In this document: positions 1 to 5,277 of the stretch, one piece after another
Numbering within the stretch: the first letter of the stretch is position 1
Layout of the letters: every line of letters begins with the position of its first letter
The notes under the pieces: model-generated
Databases searched by the model: none
Told to the model about the DNA's origin: nothing
What the model saw: only the letters and a program-made list of their open reading frames with translations
Source of the DNA: Rhodoblastus sp052145335
Lineage (GTDB): Bacteria > Pseudomonadota > Alphaproteobacteria > Rhizobiales > Beijerinckiaceae
Direction of reading: 5' to 3'
DNA: 5,452 nt
NCBI RefSeq assembly: GCF_052145335.1
Contig: NZ_JBKQOU010000280.1
Coordinates: forward strand, 1 to 5,452
Made by a program: the position numbers and the translations under genes

Positions 1-610
1 GGAAAGTGCTGAACTGAAACTTCTGCACGGCGCCCCATGGCGTTGAATGTTCATGGCGTCGGCTGTCCACCAAAGCGAAGTCTGTGCCGAGTAAGGCCGC
101 AAGGCTCTCGGCGCTGTGTCGCGCAACCGGGAGTCCGCTGCACTTCTCGGGGCCATCGAGAGCGAACGTCCCGATTATCACATATCCGCCGACCCGCAGA
201 GCATGCTTGAGGCGTTGAATATATGCATTCTGTTCCTTTTCGCCCGTAAGAAAGTGGAACGTGGCACGGTCGTGCCAAACATCGTAGATTTCGGATGGCT
301 GCCATTCGGTTGCATCGGCCACAATCCATTTGACCCGGTTTCCCTTGCTGCCAAGGCGAGCGCGCGCGGATACGAGGGCGGCGGCGGACAAATCCAAGAC
401 CGTGACGTTCTCGAAGCCCTTCGCCAACAGACTATCGACAAGGCGAGATACGCCGCCGCCAATGTCGATGATGGCGGATGAGGACTTCGCACCTGTGAGG
501 CCGAGTAATTCGAGGGAAGGCGCGGGGGTTTCCTGAAACCAACTTACCTCCGTCTCGCCCTTGGTCGTGTAGACGCTTTCCCAATGGGTTTCACGGTCGG
601 TAGTAGACAT
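1..610 (-). CDS. Class I SAM-dependent methyltransferase, C-terminus cut by window edge
   Basis: Reading the minus strand from ATG at 610-608 gives an open frame of 203 codons that runs off the left edge without a stop. Motif I, which binds SAM, is IIDIGGGVSRL at about residues 47-57. The acidic residue at the end of strand beta-2 is Asp73 in VLDLS. WIVADATEW (95-103) and VWHDRATFHFL (111-121) match a widespread family of about 205-residue bacterial Rossmann-fold methyltransferases, as does the C-terminal SRRHEH...TPWGAVQKFQF. Probably only a few residues are missing. The N-terminal pattern HWESVY...EVSWFQ is also typical and supports this start, as does GGGGA at 621-617, 6 nt before ATG. The substrate is unknown: the family is often annotated only as class I or Methyltransf_25-like. 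It is cytosolic by absence of any signal or membrane segment. It is transcribed away from everything else in the window, so its neighbours say little about its job. Confidence 0.92.
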   Translation of the reverse strand, partial: MSTTDRETHWESVYTTKGETEVSWFQETPAPSLELLGLTGAKSSSAIIDIGGGVSRLVDSLLAKGFENVTVLDLSAAALVSARARLGSKGNRVKWIVADATEWQPSEIYDVWHDRATFHFLTGEKEQNAYIQRLKHALRVGGYVIIGTFALDGPEKCSGLPVARHSAESLAALLGTDFALVDSRRHEHSTPWGAVQKFQFSTF

Positions 611-725
611 CGCTGGTCCCCGATTTCTGGCATGCACCTGCCGAAACCATATCGGTATCGGTCGCGGCCTGAGCAACCCCGACTATCTATAGCGCAGCAA
701 GAGTGGCCACAAACACGCGGTCACA

Positions 726-736
726 GAACGTCGTTC
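726..736. repeat. Short perfect inverted repeat GAACG-T-CGTTC
   Basis: An 11-base perfect palindrome with a single central base sits about 115 bases upstream of the methyltransferase start. Its size would suit a dimeric regulator's operator. It is not the GAAC-N7-GTTC or GTTC-N7-GTTC LexA box of alphaproteobacteria, because the spacing is only 3. It could equally be chance. Confidence 0.25.
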
Positions 737-740
737 GGTT

Positions 741-755
741 CGCGTCGCGTCGCGT
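741..755. repeat. Three tandem copies of CGCGT
   Basis: CGCGT occurs three times without interruption in the gap upstream of the methyltransferase. It is a short simple repeat with no recognised role and could be a site of slippage. Confidence 0.5.
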
Positions 756-1066
756 CAGGACAAGCATGAAATGTCCCGGACCCGCAAATCGAGCACTCGA
801 ACTTTTTCGCTCGACAGCCAAACCACCGTGGACGCGGCAACATCGATTTGCGACCGCATCGGTTACCTCAGCGCAGCGAATGTTGTGAATTGGGTCATGA
901 ACTTGGCCTTGGCCTCTATATTTGATAACATGCTTTATCTTCTGCTTGGAAGACGCCTCATGCCCGATGTTAATTTACCGCTATCCGGTCCTGTCGCCCA
1001 AGCGTTCAGTTTTTGGACGTCCCTTTTAACGCTACTGGAAATCAGGTCTGGCTCATCAACGTAAAT

Positions 1067-1318
1067 ATGGGCAAATCTTCGGACCCAGTCGTTGAGCAGG
1101 GAGTGCTCTCGGAAGCCGCAAGCTGCGGCAAGCAGCTTGGCCGCATCGAAGACGCGCTCGTGGTTCTGGTCAAGCATTTCGTTCAAAGCTCTTTTTTCGA
1201 TAAAAGCTCCCTTTCGGACGAAGACAAAAAAGCGCTCAGCGAACTTAAGCGAATGATTGATGATATAGCCGATGTCCGAGATCGGCATTCGCGCCAGCCC
1301 GTCCTTCGTTTGCCATGA
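1067..1318 (+). CDS. Small hypothetical protein (83 aa), helical and charged
   Basis: I do not recognise a named family. The product begins MGKSSDPVVEQG and contains GKQLGRIEDALVVLVKHF, then a polar helix-like segment SDEDKKALSELKRMIDDIAD. It resembles the small, all-helical hypothetical proteins common in Hyphomicrobiales and has no signal peptide or membrane span. Its stop overlaps the first codon of the integrase remnant as ATGA (1315-1318), the usual form of translational coupling, which argues that this strand is the real one. GC by codon position, counted by hand (about 66, 36 and 58 percent), also fits coding sequence. Against it, no Shine-Dalgarno is visible before 1067. The frame is also open to a TTG at 1013, which would give 101 aa. 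The opposite strand carries a 129-codon frame in the same register whose codon statistics are no worse, so strand choice is not certain. Confidence 0.5.
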   Translation: MGKSSDPVVEQGVLSEAASCGKQLGRIEDALVVLVKHFVQSSFFDKSSLSDEDKKALSELKRMIDDIADVRDRHSRQPVLRLP

Positions 1319-1656
1319 CAGCACTGCTTCTCTTCGCAGCCAACCGCGTCCCAGCCCTCGTCGCCACCAGCGGCGAGCGCGCCTCCTACCGCTTTTTCGA
1401 ATTCTTCTCGGCCAACATCAGAAACCCAAACACGCGCCGAGCGTATGCGCACGCAGCCCATGAGTTTTTCGACTGGCTCGACCAGCGCGCCGAAGGGACC
1501 TCTATTCCGACCGGTATCACCGCTTATCTCAAAAATGGCGGGACGTTGGAAAAGGCCGCAGCCATGGCGAACCATTCATCGACCCGGACGACCCAGCTCT
1601 ATGACCGTTGTCACGATGAGATGAGCCTCGATGAAATTGAGCGCATCGTGATTTGA
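1315..1656 (+). pseudogene. Tyrosine recombinase (phage-type integrase) with large in-frame internal deletion
   Basis: The 113-residue frame joins two ends of a protein family that is normally about 300 residues or more. Residues 1-60 are the N-terminal SAM-like core-binding part (ERASYRFFEFFSANIRNP then NTRRAYAHAAHEFFDWL). From about residue 66 it is the end of the catalytic domain: TGITAYLKNGGTLEKAAAMA, then NHSSTRTTQLYDR and LDEIERIVI. His87 and the nucleophile Tyr96 (codon 1600-1602) remain. The catalytic Arg of box I, the Lys and the HxxR that normally comes just before TGITAYL are gone. The break is near residues 61-66 and removes roughly 200 residues. Without those residues it cannot carry out recombination, though the frame is still open and could make a short DNA-binding protein. 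Its ATG overlaps the stop of the preceding small gene. It is best read as the relic of an integrated element. Confidence 0.9.
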
Positions 1657-1718
1657 GCGCTCACGATCCGCAGAACGGCGGTAAGGAGCCCTTCGCAGGC
1701 CGGGATCGTTGCGGTCGA

Positions 1719-1745
1719 TTGGCCTGTTCGAGACAGGCAGGCCAA
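1719..1745. repeat. Inverted repeat with a T-arm-like inner hairpin
   Basis: TTGGCCTG at 1719-1726 pairs with CAGGCCAA at 1738-1745. A competing inner form pairs GCCTG (1722-1726) with CAGGC (1734-1738) around the 7-base loop TTCGAGA. A 5-bp stem with a TTCGA-type 7-base loop is the shape of a tRNA T-arm. However, the matching acceptor strand is not where a tRNA would need it, and no cloverleaf can be drawn. No T-run follows on either strand, so it is a poor terminator. It lies 63 bases past the integrase stop and upstream of the SPW gene. Confidence 0.45.
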
Positions 1746-1785
1746 GCTTCAGGTCCATCCGGTCAATCAAATTTTCGTCGCGGCA

Positions 1786-1810
1786 GGAACCCAGCAGGGA
1801 AGTTTTCGAT
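1786..1810 (+). promoter_or_regulatory. Possible EcfG-type (general stress) promoter for the SPW gene
   Basis: GGAAC at 1786-1790 is followed after 16 bases by CGAT at 1807-1810. The alphaproteobacterial EcfG consensus is GGAAC, 16-17 bases, then CGTT, so the -35 is perfect and the -10 differs at one or two bases. A start about 7 bases downstream would leave a leader of about 25 bases with the ribosome site in place. This is only a consensus match. Confidence 0.3.
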
Positions 1811-1831
1811 TTGTCCCATGGGTCTTTTGAC

Positions 1832-1836
1832 GGGAG
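1832..1836 (+). promoter_or_regulatory. Ribosome binding site of the SPW-repeat gene
   Basis: GGGAG ends 6 bases before the ATG at 1843. It fixes the start of the 131-codon gene and helps to reject the longer overlapping frame in another phase. Confidence 0.7.
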
Positions 1837-1842
1837 TTCCCC

Positions 1843-2238
1843 ATGTTGGATCAGGCTTCTACGGACGCGCGGTCGCGTTTCGACGGCGTCATCCTCATTC
1901 TTGCGATCCTACTGATCGCCGCGCCATGGCTCCTCGGCTATTCGGGCGATCACGACGCGACGGCGACGAGCATCGTGGCCGGTCTGGCCATTTGCGCCTG
2001 CGTCATCTCCACCCTCAGCAACTATACGCGCGCCTTTCGCGAAGTCGATTTGGCGCTCGGTTTGCTGACGGCGGCGGCGCCGTTCTTCTTTCATTTCGGC
2101 AGCGACCGGCGGGCGGTCATCGCCCATCTAGTTGTCGGCGGCGCCGTCGCGCTGATTTCCGCCAGCGAATTGCTGATCCGGAAACATCAACAGCAACAGG
2201 CGCACGCCTTCTGGCATTTCTGGGACGACAAGCAATAG
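1843..2238 (+). CDS. SPW-repeat integral membrane protein
   Basis: The 131-residue product has four hydrophobic segments at about 15-33, 41-59, 68-85 and 92-108, with a charged His/Gln-rich C-terminal tail. The signature is AAPWLLGYS (26-34), in the form expected of SPW-repeat proteins (PF03779 type). A degenerate second unit, AAPFFFHFG (78-86), sits at the matching place in the second pair of helices, so the protein reads as two repeats of a two-helix unit. It should lie in the inner membrane. The family has no established biochemical function. ATG at 1843 is chosen for the GGGAG 6 bases upstream, and it places the first helix close to the N-terminus. The gene sits alone between two integrase relics in the same orientation. 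A possible EcfG promoter upstream would make it stress-induced, which is inference. It could be cargo of a lost element or a resident gene with insertions on both sides. Confidence 0.85.
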   Translation: MLDQASTDARSRFDGVILILAILLIAAPWLLGYSGDHDATATSIVAGLAICACVISTLSNYTRAFREVDLALGLLTAAAPFFFHFGSDRRAVIAHLVVGGAVALISASELLIRKHQQQQAHAFWHFWDDKQ

Positions 2239-2418
2239 GGAACGTCGCCTTCGGGCTTATCCCAGCCATAGCGGACGGAAATCGCGCTCTCCTTTGCGGA
2301 AATTGTAGCTGGTCGGTTCACGGCAGTGATCAGTTTATCTGCGATGTTTTCTGGGGGAGCCCCCTTTACGTACCGCTAGAGTCCGCTCAGAGCCGATCTC
2401 TGCCGATGGGCATCGCCT
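2239..2418. other. Intergenic spacer after the SPW gene
   Basis: No gene is visible here. A weak two-part hairpin follows the SPW stop: GGGA 2238-2241 with TCCC 2260-2263, and GCC-TTCG-GGC at 2247-2256. It has no T-run. A short GGGG-GAGC-CCCC at 2353-2364 is followed by only TTT. Either might slow transcription, but neither is a good intrinsic terminator. Confidence 0.4.
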
Positions 2419-2508
2419 GCGAACGGCTCATCGACGCGGACTACTCAGCTCTACGACCGGCGCGACGATGCGGTCAGCCTCGACGAGATCGAGAGGATCG
2501 TGATTTAA
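2419..2508 (+). pseudogene. C-terminal tail of a second integrase of the same family
   Basis: Thirty codons ending in TAA encode SSTRTTQLYDRR followed by DDAVSLDEIERIVI, the last residues of the same tyrosine recombinase family as the relic at 1315-1656. The nucleophile Tyr codon is at 2452-2454. Aligned without gaps to 1567-1656, 70 of 90 bases and 24 of 29 residues agree by my count, and weak similarity runs about 20 bases past the stop. Upstream of GCGAAC (2419) the similarity ends abruptly, and the preceding codons in this frame are unrelated. The conserved His is Gly here. No start codon or upstream domain is present, so it is a non-functional remnant in the same orientation as the first. 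Confidence 0.85.
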
Positions 2509-2736
2509 TCGCCGACGATCCGTACAGACCGACTTGCTCGTCATGGGATTTCTGTGCCAGGGTCTGCTGTAGCTCTTTGTCCGACAGAGTTCGCGCATCG
2601 TGTCTGGTGGCAGAAATCTAACCCGGGGTCGCTGCGCCTACGAATGACGAAAAACTGCGGGAAGCGGAAGTCACGAGCGCCGCCAGCAAGGGCGGGGTGG
2701 CTGAATTCCGGATTCTGGTGGAGGTTTCGCGCTGGC
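2509..2736. other. Decayed intergenic stretch
   Basis: No complete gene is visible. An 8-base inverted pair, GATTTCTG (2547-2554) and CAGAAATC (2611-2618), is 56 bases apart. On the minus strand a stretch at roughly 2530-2617 reads RTLSDKELQQTLAQKSHDEQ, which looks protein-like but has a stop just before it and no start, so it may be a gene fragment. The segment around 2622-2650, with a CCCGGGGTCGC core, resembles dispersed repeats of rhizobial genomes, though repetition cannot be tested here. Confidence 0.35.
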
Positions 2737-2988
2737 TCAGAAAGACTTTTTGAACTCAAGCCCTGGCGGGTTCAATTTCGGCGATAAGCTTTCGCCCGGA
2801 GGCATTTTGTCCTGACTTTCAAGCGTCGTCCCATGTTCGGGCGGTAGCGTTGCCGCCGATAGTGAATTCGGATCGGGGCGCCCATCGATGACGCGCTGAA
2901 GATCAGTCACGCCGGGAGACCTCAAGACATCCCCCGAAAAAGCCGGGGTAGCGAGGAGGAAGGAAGAAACCACCACAATATGTTTCAT
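2737..2988 (-). CDS. Small putative exported protein (83 aa)
   Basis: From ATG at 2988-2986 the product starts MKHIVVVSSFLLATPAFSGD. That is a short Sec signal peptide: Lys near the N-terminus, a hydrophobic core and an AFS cleavage site before Gly19. The mature part of about 65 residues is rich in Pro, Ser and charged residues (LQRVIDGRPDPNSL, MPPGESLSPKLNPPG, ending EFKKSF), with no Cys, no membrane span and no domain I recognise. It is probably a soluble periplasmic peptide. I chose this start over the in-frame ATG at 3051 because the longer form would bury the signal peptide. A weak AAGG lies a few bases upstream. It is divergent from the SRAP gene across about 260 bases. Function is unknown. 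A chance frame remains possible, but the well-formed signal peptide argues against that. Confidence 0.6.
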   Translation of the reverse strand: MKHIVVVSSFLLATPAFSGDVLRSPGVTDLQRVIDGRPDPNSLSAATLPPEHGTTLESQDKMPPGESLSPKLNPPGLEFKKSF

Positions 2989-3235
2989 ATTTGCCTTTTC
3001 TAGTGCGCAAAATACGCCGAAACTGATGCGCCACGACTCCAATGGATTCAATTTTTGTCATCTTTTTGGCCGTGCGACGCATTCTTTCCGGTCGATATTG
3101 GACCATGGCGGGACCATCATGTCGGAAGACCGCAACGAGCCGAATCCCGTCATCGCCCTGACGAGCTGACCGGAGCAACAGAGAGTTGGGCGCATGCAAG
3201 ATGGCCGTGGTTTAGCCAACTCGCCGCAAGACTGG

Positions 3236-3241
3236 CATAAT
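3236..3241 (+). promoter_or_regulatory. -10-like element for a leaderless SRAP transcript
   Basis: CATAAT lies exactly 6 bases before the ATG at 3248, so transcription would start at or next to the A of the start codon. No Shine-Dalgarno precedes this ATG, which fits. No good TTGACA-like -35 is seen 16-18 bases upstream. No LexA box was found between 3100 and 3247. Confidence 0.35.
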
Positions 3242-3247
3242 AGCCCG

Positions 3248-3916
3248 ATGTGCAATTTGTATTCGATGACTAAACCACAAGACGCGATTCGAGCGATCTA
3301 TCGCGTCGTTCGCGACCGGACCGGCAATTTGCCGCCCATGCCGGGCATTTTCCCGGACTATCCAGCGCCGATAATCCGGCTCGCCGATGGTGACCGAGAA
3401 TTAACCACTGCGCGGTGGGGCATGCCTTCTCTCGTCTTCGCGCTCAAGGGCAGGACGACTGATCCCGGCGTCACCAATGTGCGCAACACGGCCTCTCCGC
3501 ATTGGCGGCGGTGGCTCGGGCCAGCAAACCGCTGCGTCGTCCCATTCACATCATTCTCTGAGTATGAAACCGGGCCTGACGGCAAAAAAACTCCGGTCTG
3601 GTTTGCGCTCGACGAAAGCCGCCCTCTCGTAGCGTTTGCAGGCATATGGACCAACTGGACGTCGGTTAGGAAGGCCAAGGAGGGAGAGGTCACGACGGAC
3701 GTGTTCGCATTCCTGACGACTGAGCCGAACGCCGTTGTCGCCCCGATCCATTCGAAAGCCATGCCGGTCATCTTGACCAACGATGAAGAAATTGACGTTT
3801 GGCTCAGAGCGTCGGCGGCTGAGGCTATGGCGCTTCAAAGGCCATTGGCAGACGATGCACTGAAGATTGTGGCAAGGGGAATGCGGCAGGACGACGGTTC
3901 GATGGGTCCGACGTAG
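3248..3916 (+). CDS. SRAP-domain protein (YedK/HMCES type), abasic-site DNA-protein crosslinker
   Basis: The SRAP family binds abasic sites in single-stranded DNA and forms a covalent thiazolidine link through its N-terminal Cys, shielding the site until repair; the family also has autoproteolytic activity. The key residues are all visible in this 222-residue protein. Cys2 lies in MCNLYSMT and is exposed after Met removal. Asn77 is in the NVRN motif, Glu105 in FSEYE and the active-site His168 in IHSKAMPVIL. RWGMP (56-60) and AGIW (131-134) are also typical. The start must be the ATG at 3248 because the catalytic Cys has to be residue 2. An upstream in-frame ATG at 3194 would add 18 residues and block the chemistry. 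Length is normal. It is a cytosolic, nucleoid-acting enzyme. It stands alone, divergent from a small exported protein and 164 bases before the patatin, so no operon partner is evident. Confidence 0.95.
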   Translation: MCNLYSMTKPQDAIRAIYRVVRDRTGNLPPMPGIFPDYPAPIIRLADGDRELTTARWGMPSLVFALKGRTTDPGVTNVRNTASPHWRRWLGPANRCVVPFTSFSEYETGPDGKKTPVWFALDESRPLVAFAGIWTNWTSVRKAKEGEVTTDVFAFLTTEPNAVVAPIHSKAMPVILTNDEEIDVWLRASAAEAMALQRPLADDALKIVARGMRQDDGSMGPT

Positions 3917-4070
3917 GCAACTCGTCACGAGATCGCGCGTAGGCGCTGCTTTCATTCGTGTCTCGTTAGTTCCCGGCAGGACGTTTCAAACTTCTTGGGC
4001 TAAAAAAGAGGGCGCACGCGTTGCGAGCCACAGCCCTTCATTTTCGTTATCACTAATCGTATCAAGTTAC

Positions 4071-4075
4071 GGAGG
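4071..4075 (+). promoter_or_regulatory. Strong ribosome binding site of the patatin gene
   Basis: GGAGG lies 5 bases before ATG 4081, the strongest Shine-Dalgarno in the window. It fixes the patatin start and suggests efficient translation from its own leader. The 164-base gap from the SRAP stop makes a separate promoter likely, but I cannot place one with confidence. Confidence 0.8.
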
Positions 4076-4080
4076 CGTCC

Positions 4081-5169
4081 ATGTCAGACGATGTCGTGAG
4101 AATTCTCTCGATTGATGGCGGCGGAATTCGCGGAATCATTCCCGCGATGGTGCTGGGCGCACTACTTAAAGACCGCAATGCGCAGGATGTATTTCATTTG
4201 ATAGCCGGGACTTCCACCGGCGGAATCATCGCGAGTGGGCTCGCGAAGCCAAATCCAATGACGCTTACTGAAATCACCAGCCTTTATGTGGATCACGGGG
4301 CGGACATCTTTAATCCGGCTACTGGCTCACCCGGTGGAATTTTGGGGCCTAGATATAGCCCTGACGCGTTGATTGCACTTCTCGGCGAGGAGTTTGAGAA
4401 GACGCACCTTTCAGACATTAACGCGAGCGGCGATAAAGCGGAACTGCTGATCCCCAGCTATGCAATCGGCCTGCCCAAGGAGAATCCGCCCGGCAACACA
4501 TGCGCGCCAATGTTTTTCCGAAGCTGGCAAGCGCGCGGAGTTTTGCTGGAGGGCGACGCGACAGCCGCCGAATATGATTTTCGATTGAGCGCCGTGGCGC
4601 GAGCGACTTCTGCGGCGCCGACATACTTCCCCCCGCAGGCCTTGTTAAATAAAGCGGGGCAGCAGTTCACGATGATTGACGGAGGTGTGTTCGCCAACAA
4701 TCCGGCGATGTGCGCTATAGTAGAGGCACACAAGCTGTATAGCGCGCAAAACTTCTTGGTTGTCTCGATTGGCACAGGCAGCGAACCCTCGCGCATAGAC
4801 GCCGTTGCGGCGGCGACATGGGGAGACGTTCAGTGGGCGCTGCCACTGATCACGATACTGATGGATGGCGCCTCTCAGACCACATGCGTTGAAGTCAGCG
4901 AACTTCTCGCAGACAACCATTGGCGGTTCGATACTTCTCTCGCGAGCCCAACGCCGCAGGGCGAGCAAGTCGATCCTGCTATGGACAACGCGTCGGCGGC
5001 GAACATCAAGGCTCTTCAGGATAAGGCTAATCAGCTCATAAGCGCCAATTCTGCGCAACTCGCCGCGTTGGCGGAGCTGTTGGCGCCGCCAAAAGCTAAC
5101 ATTCCACCCGGCCAAACGCGAGCACTGAAGGGTATGTTGGTTTCGACGACGACACCGCCAAGCGCTTAG
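4081..5169 (+). CDS. Patatin-like phospholipase
   Basis: This 362-residue lipid acyl hydrolase has the complete patatin Ser-Asp dyad. SIDGGGIRG (10-18) forms the oxyanion hole. GTSTGG (43-48) carries the nucleophile Ser45 in the elbow. DGGVFANNP (200-208) carries the catalytic Asp200. RATSAAPTYFPP (174-185) and VSIGTG are further family hallmarks. Residues after about 290 form an Ala-rich helical tail (IKALQDKANQLI, AALAELL) that is not part of the catalytic core. There is no signal peptide or membrane span, so it is a cytosolic enzyme able to act on the inner membrane. Start ATG 4081 has GGAGG 5 bases upstream. Members of this family include housekeeping lipases and the cyclic-dinucleotide-activated CBASS effector CapV. 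No CD-NTase, Cap2, Cap3 or toxin-immunity partner lies in the window, so a defence role is not shown. The gene downstream on the same strand is 108 bases away. Confidence 0.95.
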   Translation: MSDDVVRILSIDGGGIRGIIPAMVLGALLKDRNAQDVFHLIAGTSTGGIIASGLAKPNPMTLTEITSLYVDHGADIFNPATGSPGGILGPRYSPDALIALLGEEFEKTHLSDINASGDKAELLIPSYAIGLPKENPPGNTCAPMFFRSWQARGVLLEGDATAAEYDFRLSAVARATSAAPTYFPPQALLNKAGQQFTMIDGGVFANNPAMCAIVEAHKLYSAQNFLVVSIGTGSEPSRIDAVAAATWGDVQWALPLITILMDGASQTTCVEVSELLADNHWRFDTSLASPTPQGEQVDPAMDNASAANIKALQDKANQLISANSAQLAALAELLAPPKANIPPGQTRALKGMLVSTTTPPSA

Positions 5170-5219
5170 CCTTAAACCTCCGGAAAGCCGTGGCTCCGCG
5201 CGCTCTGGGCCGGAAAATA

Positions 5220-5235
5220 ATTCCAGATTTGGAAT
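5220..5235. repeat. Small hairpin between patatin and the next gene
   Basis: ATTCCA and TGGAAT pair around the 4-base loop GATT, 50 bases after the patatin stop. It lacks a following T-run, so a terminator role is doubtful. An operator for the gene at 5278 is possible. Confidence 0.4.
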
Positions 5236-5265
5236 GTCGGTCGCAATTGCGTTTCAATTACCGCC

Positions 5266-5271
5266 TAAAAT
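5266..5271 (+). promoter_or_regulatory. -10-like element just before the right-edge gene
   Basis: TAAAAT ends 6 bases before the ATG at 5278, the same spacing as in front of the SRAP gene, so a leaderless transcript is possible. No clear -35 is visible 16-18 bases upstream. The hexamer could also be chance in an AT-rich leader. Confidence 0.3.
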
Positions 5272-5277
5272 GAAGAC

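Larger units (their letters stand above)
611..1066. other. Stretch with no convincing gene, probably decayed
   Basis: This roughly 450-base stretch lies between the methyltransferase start and a small plus-strand gene. It has open frames on both strands but none I can support. A plus frame at 771-1064 (97 codons) has higher GC at codon position 2 than at position 1 over its first 40 codons, which is unlike a real gene. Short islands look more AT-rich than the flanks, around 890-1050. The methyltransferase promoter should lie here. A weak minus-strand -10 candidate, TATAGA at 691-686, has no good -35. Small repeats at 726-736 and 741-755 are listed separately. Confidence 0.5.

Noticed and set aside
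116..481. Plus-strand 121-codon frame at the left end
   Set aside because: It is antisense to a methyltransferase with clear SAM-binding motifs and has no recognisable content.
771..1064. Plus-strand 97-codon frame with a partly hydrophobic middle
   Set aside because: GC at codon position 2 exceeds position 1 over the first 40 codons, the AGGA upstream is 10 bases away, and no family is recognised. I treat it as chance or debris.
935..1324. Minus-strand 129-codon frame
   Set aside because: It is in register opposite the small plus-strand gene. The plus product looks more natural and is coupled to the integrase start by ATGA. It is kept only as an alternative.
1672..1747. Possible tRNA gene around the TTCGAGA loop
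   Set aside because: The acceptor, D and anticodon stems cannot be drawn. The only strand complementary to the putative 3' acceptor lies next to the T-arm itself.
1653..2621. Long plus-strand open frame of 322 codons
   Set aside because: It overlaps the SPW gene in another phase and both integrase relics' edges. The product is Arg-rich with no domain, whereas the SPW frame has a ribosome site, four membrane segments and a family motif.
3119..3169. 16-codon frame upstream of SRAP, product starting MSEDRNEP
   Set aside because: It is too short, has no strong ribosome site and no known family. It could be a leader peptide but nothing supports that.
3358..3780. Minus-strand 140-codon frame inside SRAP
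   Set aside because: It is the shadow of a gene with every active-site residue conserved.
3921..3946. Small hairpins after the SRAP stop (CTCG-TCA-CGAG and GCGC-GTAG-GCGC)
   Set aside because: Stems are only 4 bp and no T-run follows, so they do not qualify as an intrinsic terminator.
4645..5115. Minus-strand 156-codon frame inside the patatin gene
   Set aside because: It lies antisense to a full-length patatin, is Arg-rich and shows no domain.
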